In this document: one piece after another, positions 7,401 to 11,104 of the stretch
Layout of the letters: each line of letters opens with the position of its first letter
How positions within the stretch are numbered: position 1 is the first letter of the stretch
Origin: Phoronis pallida
Taxonomy: Eukaryota > Phoronida > Phoronidae
Assembly (NCBI GenBank): GCA_028565715.1
Contig: JAOXYC010217128.1
Span: forward strand, 1 to 11,104
Reading direction: 5' to 3'
DNA length: 11,104 nucleotides
Notes under the pieces: model-generated
What the model was told of the DNA's origin: nothing
The model's database searches: none
Seen by the model: only the letters and a program-made list of their open reading frames with translations
Translations under genes and position numbers: made by a program

Positions 7401-9362
7401 GGGGCTGGAACATAACATTGACTCTTTACCCTTGTAGACAGACAAAAACAATTGAATTAAACAGCTGCCAGCAAACCTTTGGACACCACTTCATTGGTGC
7501 GTGACACATTATGGACTTGTGCTGGTTTTCATAGCAGTCTTCACAAAACACAGCCTGATACGAGCAGTCCCGGCACAATACAACTTCCTCCTGATACTTC
7601 TTACAGATAATGCATGTATGGACTGGATTACACCCATCGATGTAGGCAGCCACCAGTTTGTCCTCAATGTCTCTCCAAGACTGATGTAACTTCACCATGC
7701 TTTTTCGATACCTTGTTGGTTCTACAATTGAAAGAATGGAATAAACAATGGAACACTCATTATCTGAGAGACAATACTGTGAATGTGAAATTGCTTTTTG
7801 GGGGAAAAGGTGAACCACTTTTAATAATAATAATAATAATAATAATAATGTCAGTGCTTATATAGTGCTTTTTATTCAAAGCGCTTTACTATCATCCCAG
7901 GTTGCGGAACTTTTCACTCGGGTAACATTGTCAAATCAGCTGAGCCGCGTTAGCGCAACAAGCTTACATTCTAATTCCTTCAACTTTCCTAACCTGGCTA
8001 CACCTGGGTGGAGAGATAAATGTACGGTCAAGTGTTTTGTCCAAAAACACAAATGCTGCGGCCCTGCTGAGGTTTGAACAGTGGACCTCGGGGTTAAGAG
8101 GCGCACGCTCTACCAATGAGCCACAAGCACTCCCTACTTTTACATCTTATATCCAACAAAAAAAAATTCTACTCAATATTAATTAGCGACTGTTTTGAGA
8201 ATCATGGCAATGTATCGTGCAAATTTCACAAAAAACAATTTTAGTAACATAATTTCAAGCACAGAATGGTGTCACCTGCCTTGTGATGTAAAAAAATTGT
8301 CGTCATTTGTTTCCATTGGACTGTCAGGAAAATCTTCAGTTGACCCAAAAGTCACTTGTATCTCCCGTTGCCAATTCTTTGTATCCTTGGTAGCTATTTT
8401 TGGAAGACGAACTGTTTCAGTTTGATATCTTCCTTTACCATACCAGTGGCGAACTTTAATAGCAGGTGGCTTTCTCCTTCTTACGACAATACATTTACCC
8501 TACAAAACAACCATAACATGATAACAGTGCATGATTCAGATTTAAACGTAATTTTCAAATAAACCAAAGCACAGCCTGGGTAATGATATTGAGAAATGTA
8601 AAGCACTAATAAAAAATCGCTAGGCCTATTTAAACTCATCATCTATACCTGTGTCCGGCTGTGCGAGATGTATGCTGCCCCGCGGGTATACACCGGGCCC
8701 AATATTTCCCCGTCCCGATGTTTTCCAACCTTTGTTTCCCCGTACCGATGTTTCCCAGTCCCAATGCTACCCCATCCCGATGCTTCCCTGCCCCGCTGTT
8801 CCCCTGACCCGATGTTCCCCTGTTCCGCTGTTCCCCGGACCCGCTGTTTCTCTGTACCCTCCGGATGATGATTATGTAAATTCGGAGTCTATTCGAACAC
8901 ACCGAGGTCTCAAAAGTGTACAGGAAACTATTTCTAGATATCCTAATTTGTAACTTTTTTTGCTAGAAAATCGGCACCGGGCCCGGGGCACCGGGAAACA
9001 TCGGTACGGGGAAACATCAGGACGGTGAAACATCGGGCGAGGCAAACACGGGTACGGCCCCGTATTGGTGTATAATATCAAGCTAAATGTGCCTTGTTTG
9101 TTCAGCGTATATGAACGACTCATCATGACTCATGACTGAGAGTGATCAGAACTCAGAAGCCAAAGCCAAGCCAAGGAATTTCTGAGAGTCGGGACACTAA
9201 ACTGTCTACATAGTACCACTGGTATTAGTTAGTACATTCTCAAATACATGATGCATGCAATGAAGTTAATTTTTTGCCAAACTATGCTTTCACAAACTTC
9301 AAATTTCTCAAGATATTTTCAAAAGTATTTACCTTTTTCGGCATCCCATGACCCGTCGCCAT
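831..9362 (-). CDS. CxC2-type KDZ transposase protein, 15 coding exons, about 835 aa
   Basis: Exons (high to low): 9362-9333, 8499-8280 (or 8276), 7721 (or 7711)-7477, 7192-7078, 6803-6583, 6085-5951, 5482-5318, 5034-4898, 4477-4375, 4122-4042, 3121-2941, 2733-2644, 2052-1972, 1780-1688, 1441-831. Joined they give one open frame. Order of parts: basic N-terminus (1-60), Cys/His cluster (C120/C123, C133/C136, C143/C146, H151, H157), CxC2 segment with FCDC at 213-216, CPVC at 317-320, SLDGNF near 332, YDIAC near 447, HAYGHKMAC before residue 484, DGEAMERLWSYLRRFSR near 500, helical C-terminal part, acidic tail. These motifs in this order mark KDZ transposases, which have an RNase H-like fold and are thought to cut and join DNA in the nucleus. 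D332, D447 and E501 are inferred catalytic residues. Length fits the family. The frame is intact, so it may be active or domesticated. Confidence 0.9.
1688..1780 (-). CDS. Coding exon 14
   Basis: A T-rich acceptor ending AAAG and an ACTCTG|GTAAGA donor, phase 1 on both sides. It encodes NICKNEGLLTEIRKVAVERV then YLLSLKKNYS. The 'AVER.yLL.LK' helix matches the region after the catalytic core in KDZ proteins as I remember them. Confidence 0.84.
1972..2052 (-). CDS. Coding exon 13
   Basis: CAATTTTGTAG acceptor and CAAG|GTAAAC donor, phase 1 on both sides. It encodes NVTKDTVKDWSCQLKEHYST then RQKPKQ. The 'W...L...Y' pattern suits the helical C-terminal region of KDZ proteins. Chosen because it is the only open, in-phase, well-bounded stretch in this interval. 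Confidence 0.8.
2184..2230. repeat. Hairpin, 17-bp arms, in intron 12
   Basis: GTAATCTAATCTTTACC (2184-2200) pairs with GGTAAAGATTGGATTAC (2214-2230) with one G-T mismatch across a 13-nt loop. It lies about 70 nt before a dispersed repeat copy and may mark the end of that element. Confidence 0.75.
2300..2545 (+). repeat. Dispersed repeat, copy 2, in intron 12
   Basis: It shares TTGAACGCTGTTTCA, TTTTTAAAGAAATA and GGGCAAAAAC with copy 1, and its last 80 nt (with GAATGGGATGTAATA) match copy 3 in reverse complement. This copy links the other two and is the longest. Confidence 0.65.
2644..2733 (-). CDS. Coding exon 12, coiled-coil segment
   Basis: TTTACCTAG acceptor and TTTCAG|GTAATC donor, phase 1 on both sides. 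It encodes a charged helix, KLKKAEETMAKYEVELRKIC, likely a short coiled coil. Sequence family signal is weak here, but phase, length and splice sites fit the exons on both sides. Confidence 0.85.
2941..3121 (-). CDS. Coding exon 11, third catalytic motif (GExxERLWS)
   Basis: TTTTTCAG acceptor and CTTGG|GTATGC donor. It encodes LYNPRKVSSFGLTDGEAMER followed by LWSYLRRFSRITKEM, the most conserved block of KDZ transposases, then PSHRHDLIVDALIHYGERLK. The Glu of DGE (about 501), or the Glu three residues later, is the presumed third catalytic acid. Confidence 0.95.
3364..3474. repeat. Nested inverted repeats in intron 10
   Basis: The outer arms GTGATTTAATGCCAACC (3364-3380) and GGTTTGGCATTAAATCAC (3457-3474) pair with one bulged base. 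Inside them GATTGTTATTCG (3387-3398) pairs perfectly with CGAATAACAATC (3409-3420) around a GC-rich 10-nt loop. This resembles the terminal and subterminal repeats of a small DNA transposon remnant. Confidence 0.78.
3746..3960 (-). repeat. Dispersed repeat, copy 3, in intron 10
   Basis: GCTTGTTCTATGATT (3746-3760) and TATTACATCCCATTCAT (3785-3801) are the reverse complement of the right end of copy 2 at the same spacing, followed by an AAGAATCACT match. The remainder, to about 3960, is more diverged. It is in the opposite orientation to copies 1 and 2. Confidence 0.6.
4042..4122 (-). CDS. Coding exon 10, HAYGH..C motif
   Basis: ATTTACAG acceptor and GTCAG|GTATTA donor, 27 codons in phase 0. 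It encodes a stretch ending LAIPVFHAYGHKMACQ. The H-x3-H-x3-C cluster lies between the second and third acidic residues in KDZ proteins and is thought to bind metal. Too short for an unaided ORF scan but unmistakable in context. Confidence 0.93.
4375..4477 (-). CDS. Coding exon 9, second catalytic strand (YDIAC)
   Basis: TTTCACAG acceptor and TTGAAG|GTGGGT donor. It encodes LGYVVKLLTELVSG and then TNIFYDIACVLNSHLK. YDIAC is the KDZ hallmark, and its Asp (about 447) is the presumed second catalytic acid. The preceding helix matches the family's 'Y.v.LL..L' pattern. Confidence 0.94.
4478..4897 (-). other. Intron 8, no feature seen
   Basis: An AT-rich intron with ordinary donor and acceptor. 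CTGGGATTAATTTTCA near 4699 also occurs near 3671 in intron 10, so a short repeat fragment may be present. Nothing else stands out. Confidence 0.7.
4898..5034 (-). CDS. Coding exon 8, KDZ core (GVFGSVCRHEFP)
   Basis: CTTTTTTAG acceptor and GAACG|GTAAGG donor, leaving two bases. It encodes DCSDFQAGN, then KGVFGSVCRHEFPQIFLNLK and HGER, the conserved 'GvfG..CRHgfp' and 'hGER' block of KDZ proteins. Two bases at the end join G from exon 9 to make the Arg codon of HGER, confirming the junction. Confidence 0.93.
5318..5482 (-). CDS. Coding exon 7, first catalytic strand (DGNF)
   Basis: ACATTTTAG acceptor and ACA|GTTAGT donor (weaker than the others but in frame), 55 codons. It encodes TKMFSLDGNFGLVRKKSAG; the Asp of DGNF (about residue 332) is the presumed first catalytic acid of the RNase H-like fold, and the following basic run is usual in KDZ. 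It ends in a charged stretch, QHDVDLHVQQYDEVTTKNT. Confidence 0.92.
5525..5618. repeat. Short MITE-like hairpin in intron 6
   Basis: TGTCATTGAATAATTAATTT and the next seven bases (5525-5551) pair with 5592-5618 at 25 of 27 positions, with a 40-nt spacer. The size and arms suit a small foldback element or a recent inverted duplication. No clear target-site duplication is seen. Confidence 0.72.
5951..6085 (-). CDS. Coding exon 6, linker with CPVCP motif
   Basis: TTGTTATAG acceptor and CCCCAG|GTAACT donor, phase 0 on both sides, 45 codons. It encodes NVYKSLSRECFEEYRHFSYK, matching the aromatic helix between CxC2 and the catalytic core in KDZ proteins, and ends DDGTKCPVCPQ, the conserved 'CPxCP' knuckle just before the DGNF strand. 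Confidence 0.92.
6151..6327. repeat. Imperfect inverted repeat in intron 5
   Basis: 6151-6194 (AACAGGCTTGGTGGAAGACG and on) pairs with 6288-6327 (ending GTCTTAAACCAAGCCTGTTT) at roughly 80 percent. A smaller hairpin sits inside, AGTCTAAACT at 6203-6212 against AGTTTGGACT at 6231-6240. This looks like an older foldback or MITE-type element. With the next hairpin it fills most of the 497-nt intron. Confidence 0.75.
6421..6579. repeat. Long near-perfect hairpin in intron 5
   Basis: The stretch 6430-6480 is the reverse complement of 6515-6565 with one mismatch in 51, and weaker pairing continues inward (TGTGTTATACC against GGTATTACACA) and outward to about 6578. The loop is about 9 nt. The outer edge of the right arm lies within a few bases of the exon 5 donor (GT at 6582-6581). 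Confidence 0.92.
6583..6803 (-). CDS. Coding exon 5, CxC2 core
   Basis: CATTCAG acceptor and TTAGA|GTAAGTA donor, ending in phase 0. It carries the YVTFCDCEEAA motif that names the family, then GLWPASPKSPNVAFTIQCME, the 'wxPAS..P..aFt' pattern following the CxC pair, and a helical stretch ending TTSNIR. This is one of the strongest family matches in the gene. A near-perfect hairpin begins in the intron almost at this exon's donor. Confidence 0.93.
7078..7192 (-). CDS. Coding exon 4, CxC2 domain start
   Basis: TTTTTCAG acceptor at 7193 and CAAG|GTAATA donor. It encodes MAMYSALFVDNMDSPYGQ and ends SNRRTDPITVVDIQ with one base left over. The ITVVDIQG turn just before the CxC motif is typical of CxC2 proteins. 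Phase agrees with both neighbours. The two Met codons at its start are internal, not the translation start. Confidence 0.88.
7477..7721 (-). CDS. Coding exon 3, Cys/His zinc cluster of the CxC2 region
   Basis: The exon runs from a CAATTGTAG acceptor to an AAAG|GTTTGC donor in phase 0. It encodes a helical stretch (YRKSMVKLHQSWRDIEDKLV) and then a C-x2-C, C-x2-C, C-x2-C, H, H array spanning about 40 residues, including HTCIICKK, LCRDC and FCEDC. This resembles a B-box or treble-clef zinc module and matches the layout before the CxC2 domain in KDZ proteins. It is presumably for DNA or protein contact. The acceptor at 7711 is the alternative start. Confidence 0.86.
7822..7849. repeat. (AAT)n microsatellite, about 9 units
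   Basis: An uninterrupted AAT run that forms the 3' tail of the adjacent SINE. Likely length-variable. Confidence 0.95.
7822..8135 (-). mobile_element. tRNA-Lys-derived SINE with (ATT)n tail
   Basis: Read on the minus strand, the head (about 8132-8062) has an A-box-like TGGCTCATTGGTAGAGC, an anticodon-loop CTCTTAA like tRNA-Lys(CTT), and a B-box-like GTTCAAACC. The body ends in GTAAAGCGCTTTGAATAAAA and TATATAAGCACTG, a tail known from many invertebrate SINEs and LINEs, then (ATT)9 at 7822-7849. ACTTTTA at 7817-7823 and again at 8136-8142 may be the target-site duplication. It sits in intron 2 of the KDZ gene, in the gene's orientation. Confidence 0.8.
8280..8499 (-). CDS. Coding exon 2, basic N-terminal region
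   Basis: The acceptor is TTTTGTAG|G at 8500. The exon begins GKCIVVRRRKPP and continues with a RHWYGKGRYQTETV stretch, open across the whole exon, and the RRRK cluster could act as a nuclear localisation signal. The 3' end is uncertain. A GC donor (CAAG|GCAGGT, end 8280) keeps frame with the best exon 3 acceptor. A GT donor four bases on (GCAG|GTGACA, end 8276) keeps frame only if exon 3 starts at 7711. Confidence 0.75.
8705..8862 (+). repeat. GC-rich 16-nt minisatellite, about 10 units
   Basis: Units such as TTTCCCCGTACCGATG, TTTCCCAGTCCCAATG and TTCCCCTGACCCGATG repeat head to tail every 16 nt; the second unit is a degenerate 14-mer. A 16-nt period is not a multiple of three, so open frames through it are artefacts. 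It lies inside intron 1 and is much richer in G+C than its surroundings. An inverted partner array follows at 8983-9061. Confidence 0.85.
8983..9061 (-). repeat. Inverted copy of the 16-nt minisatellite, about 4-5 units
   Basis: Units CATCGGTACGGGGAAA, CATCAGGACGGTGAAA and CATCGGGCGAGGCAAA follow one another at 16-nt spacing and are the reverse complement of the array at 8705-8862. A CACCGGGCCC string occurs next to both arrays (near 8692 and 8976). About 110 nt of AT-rich single-copy sequence separates the arms. Confidence 0.8.
9333..9362 (-). CDS. Coding exon 1, start codon and basic N-terminus
   Basis: The exon encodes ten residues, MATGHGMPKK, and ends at an AAG|GTAAAT donor in phase 0, which joins directly to exon 2 (GKCIVVRRRK). 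The ATG has A at -3 and G at +4. An in-frame ATG 18 nt upstream (9380-9378) has a poorer context, and an in-frame TGA lies at 9399-9401, so the 5' end of the frame is closed here. A third in-frame ATG at 9344-9342 is possible. Exon 1 was found by phase and splice fit, not by family motif, so transcript data could move it. Confidence 0.72.
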
Positions 9363-9540
9363 TTTTAAAAACTGGCGCATCCGCTGAAGTCTCGCATCTC
9401 AACGTTTATTCGGAGAGTCAGTTATCACTATCGGTTGAAGCGGCTTACGGCATATAATATGTTACGGTTATATATTACATGGCTCTTGAAGCGTGTCACG
9501 GTTGTGTTTTCCGTTAATGCTTGAAGGGGGTTACAGTGTT
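9363..9540 (-). promoter_or_regulatory. Likely 5' UTR and promoter of the KDZ gene
   Basis: On the minus strand this lies just upstream of the start codon. A TATATAA string (9468-9474) lies about 106 nt before the ATG and could be a TATA box. A 16-nt motif, TTGAAGCGGCTTACGG and variants, occurs three times on the plus strand at 9435-9450, 9486-9501 and 9521-9536. An in-frame TGA at 9399-9401 closes the reading frame. No transcription start can be fixed by eye. Confidence 0.35.
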
Positions 9541-10379
9541 CGACAGGGGTGGGTTTAAAATGACTTCACGTACCTCCACAACAAACACCAAGTATCCAAC
9601 ATGGTTTGACACACATGGTGGCTGCTTGTTCTGTTCGTGAACTACAATACAACAACAGAAGTATCCGACCACGGAGAACACGTGTATCCACAGCCAGTGC
9701 TGGGTGCCACTTTCTCTGGGTGCCACCTGACATCTACTCTGTCCGTAATTAGTAGCAGGAAATTGGAAATGAATGATTTCAATGTTTTCGGGGGGATTAA
9801 GATTGTTTCTAGTTTTCAATGTACAATATTCAACTATAGATAACGCAAAATGATTACATGTATTTGAATAAGCTTTTCAGAAGTTTTAGTCCGGTTTTAT
9901 CAATGAGTTGGATATCTACTTCCGTTGGATCTCTTTTTAAAACTTAGTTGTAAAACGGAAGTAAGATCACTTCGCCAACTGTGTTTAAAAGGGGATGTAC
10001 CTACATGTAAATGTATATCATCCGTAGAAAGTCCAGTGTTCATAGAGCTCTCCAACTGACGTGGATCTATCCATTTTTGTTATTTTTTTAATCTAGTGCC
10101 AAACTCATCTTGTTCTCACCAATATCTACCACATGCCTAATGTTTTGGCCACAGTTTAATCGGTAAATACCACCACGCATTGACTTTTGTCCAATAGGAG
10201 TCCGATCTTTGAATTAGAAAGGCCCCACTGTAGCCATGTCTTATCCAAGGTTTTCTGAACAGCTTAGTTGACCTACAAATCTCACGGGGTGAACTCGTTA
10301 TGAAACCGTTTAACACCTTACGTACTATGTCGACTCAATTGTTGACATCCAAAGATCGCACACCCGATGAAAAACAATA
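9541..10379. other. Upstream flank, no gene recognised
   Basis: Frames of 68 to 101 codons overlap on both strands at 9514-9843 without recognisable domains. A small hairpin, TACTTCCGTT (9917-9926) against AACGGAAGTA (9954-9963), is the only structure seen. An upstream non-coding exon of the KDZ gene cannot be excluded. Confidence 0.5.
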
Positions 10380-10415
10380 ATCAAAATAAATATCAAAATG
10401 CATATCAAAATAAAA
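10380..10415 (+). repeat. 12-nt tandem repeat, 3 units
   Basis: ATCAAAATAAAT, ATCAAAATGCAT and ATCAAAATAAAA follow directly on one another, shortly before the left arm of the tRNA-like palindrome. Confidence 0.7.
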
Positions 10416-10470
10416 TAAAAATTGGCGATGAACTTTTTCCCATAAATATTGAAAAGTCAGAAAAATTCGG

Positions 10471-10539
10471 AATGGATCTGGGAATCAACCCAGGCCTCCT
10501 GATTGCCGGTCAGATACTCTACCACTAAGCTAACCCACT
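10471..10539 (-). tRNA. tRNA-Ala(GGC)-like sequence, left arm
   Basis: Read on the minus strand it folds as a cloverleaf: acceptor AGTGGGT with ATCCATT (7 pairs, two wobble), D arm GCTT/GAGT, anticodon stem TCTGA/TCAGG with loop CCGGCAA (GGC at the anticodon), and T stem CTGGG/CCCAG. Position 33 is C instead of U, and the T loop is one base short (TTGATT). These faults and the repeat setting favour a tRNA-derived repeat over a working tRNA gene. Confidence 0.5.
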
Positions 10540-10678
10540 CCTACTAATTTCAGTGCTAATTTTAACGCTATAAGCCAGTATGGAAATAACCCCATGAGTG
10601 CATGGCGCTGTGGCCTTTTCACGTGTACATTTAGTTTGCTCTTTTATAGCGTTAAAATTAGCACGGAAATTAGTAGGA

Positions 10679-10748
10679 TGGGGTTGAGCTTAGTGGTAGA
10701 GTATCTGACCGGCAATCAGGAGGCCTGGGTTCGATTTCCAGATCCGTT
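10679..10748 (+). tRNA. tRNA-Ala(GGC)-like sequence, right arm
   Basis: This has the same D arm and anticodon arm (loop CCGGCAA) as the left copy and a full T loop (TTCGATT between CTGGG and TCCAG), but the acceptor stem pairs poorly (TGGGGTT with ATCCGTT). The A-box-like TAGTGGTAGAG and B-box-like GGTTCGATTTC could still bind Pol III factors. More likely a repeat head than a functional tRNA. Confidence 0.45.
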
Positions 10749-10773
10749 CGAATGTGTCTGTTTTCTCAATATT

Positions 10774-11104
10774 TATCACTTTCTGCCAGTAAAAGCAAAC
10801 ATTTATTTGTACTTTTTCGAAAAAATGTTTACACCCTGACATATGTTTCTTCGAACATTTTTAAATGTTCTGATTTCCAGAAGTTCTATTTGAATTTAGG
10901 AATCAGTTGTATTCCAAATAACACTATGGTGTTGAAACACATTTTTGCAGAAATAAATAAACCTTTTTGTATTGCCGGGGGTCCACATCAGCTTATAGAT
11001 ATTTCAACACATAAAAGTTAAAATTAAAGCATGGAAAAACAATTTGCTTTTCCTATAACAGAAAATGAATGAGTTCGATGTTTTTTGTTGATTTTTTACA
11101 TGTT
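10774..11104. other. Right flank, nothing recognised
   Basis: AT-rich. Frames of 81 and 89 codons run through it, but they start inside the tRNA-like repeat and have no family signal. Confidence 0.6.

Larger units (their letters stand above)
10442..10773. repeat. Large inverted repeat with a tRNA-like sequence in each arm
   Basis: 10442-10573 is the reverse complement of 10644-10773 at about 85 to 90 percent, around a 70-nt centre. Matching blocks include TAATTTTAACGCTATAA at the inner ends, the whole tRNA-like unit, and ATAAATATTGA at the outer ends. It could be two SINE copies inserted head to head, or one foldback unit. Confidence 0.88.

Noticed and set aside
7426-7476. Extension of the exon 3 frame past 7477
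   Set aside because: A good donor (AAAG|GTTTGC) in phase with exon 4 ends the exon; the extension has no family match.
8705-9061. CRISPR-like array of short repeats
   Set aside because: Units are head to tail with no spacers, and the setting is a eukaryotic intron.
8639-9126. Several overlapping frames rich in Gly, Arg and Pro on both strands
   Set aside because: They are translations of a 16-nt tandem repeat; the period is not a multiple of three, so every frame looks repetitive without coding for anything.
9514-9843. Minus-strand frame of 101 codons and plus-strand frame of 68 codons upstream of the gene
   Set aside because: No domain, signal peptide or splice logic; the two overlap on opposite strands. 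A non-coding upstream exon remains possible but unsupported.
500-9850. Terminal inverted repeats bounding the KDZ gene
   Set aside because: Short matches such as ACCCCTGT near 700 against ACAGGGGT near 9545 were seen, but they are too short and have no target duplication. A computed search could still find ends outside this window.
1-11104. A prokaryotic-style operon or defence system
   Set aside because: No ribosome-binding sites or compact gene order; the coding sequence is split by GT-AG introns throughout.

Overview
The window is eukaryotic and probably comes from an aquatic invertebrate animal. The evidence is an AT-rich background, one gene split by many short GT-AG introns (about 190 to 920 nt), a tRNA-Lys-headed SINE with an (ATT)n tail, tRNA-like repeats, and a protein family (CxC2-KDZ) common in cnidarians, molluscs, lancelets and similar animals. 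The species cannot be named from the sequence alone.

One gene dominates. It lies on the minus strand, with its start codon at 9362 and its stop at 831-833. I rebuilt 15 coding exons by eye. Splice phases agree at 13 of the 14 junctions with ordinary GT-AG sites; the junction between exons 2 and 3 needs a GC donor or a shifted acceptor. The product is about 835 residues and reads as a CxC2-type KDZ (Kyakuja-Dileera-Zisupton) transposase protein. It has a basic N-terminus, a Cys/His cluster, a CxC2 segment, an RNase H-like core with its presumed acidic residues in place (D332, D447, E501), and a very acidic C-terminus. No internal stop or frameshift was found, and I could not see terminal inverted repeats around the gene. 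It may be an autonomous intron-bearing transposon or a domesticated host gene.

Layout: 1-830 is downstream flank with one copy of a dispersed repeat and a possible poly(A) signal. 831-9362 is the gene. Its introns hold most of the repeat structure: an inverted pair of GC-rich 16-nt minisatellites in intron 1, a SINE in intron 2, two long hairpins in intron 5, a MITE-like hairpin in intron 6, nested inverted repeats plus a dispersed repeat in intron 10, and a hairpin plus a dispersed repeat in intron 12. 9363-9540 is the likely promoter and 5' UTR, with a thrice-repeated 16-nt motif. 9541-10440 shows little. 10442-10773 is a large inverted repeat with a tRNA-like sequence in each arm. 10774-11104 shows nothing I can name.

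All exon boundaries and family calls come from reading the sequence and remembered family motifs; no alignment or database search was run.
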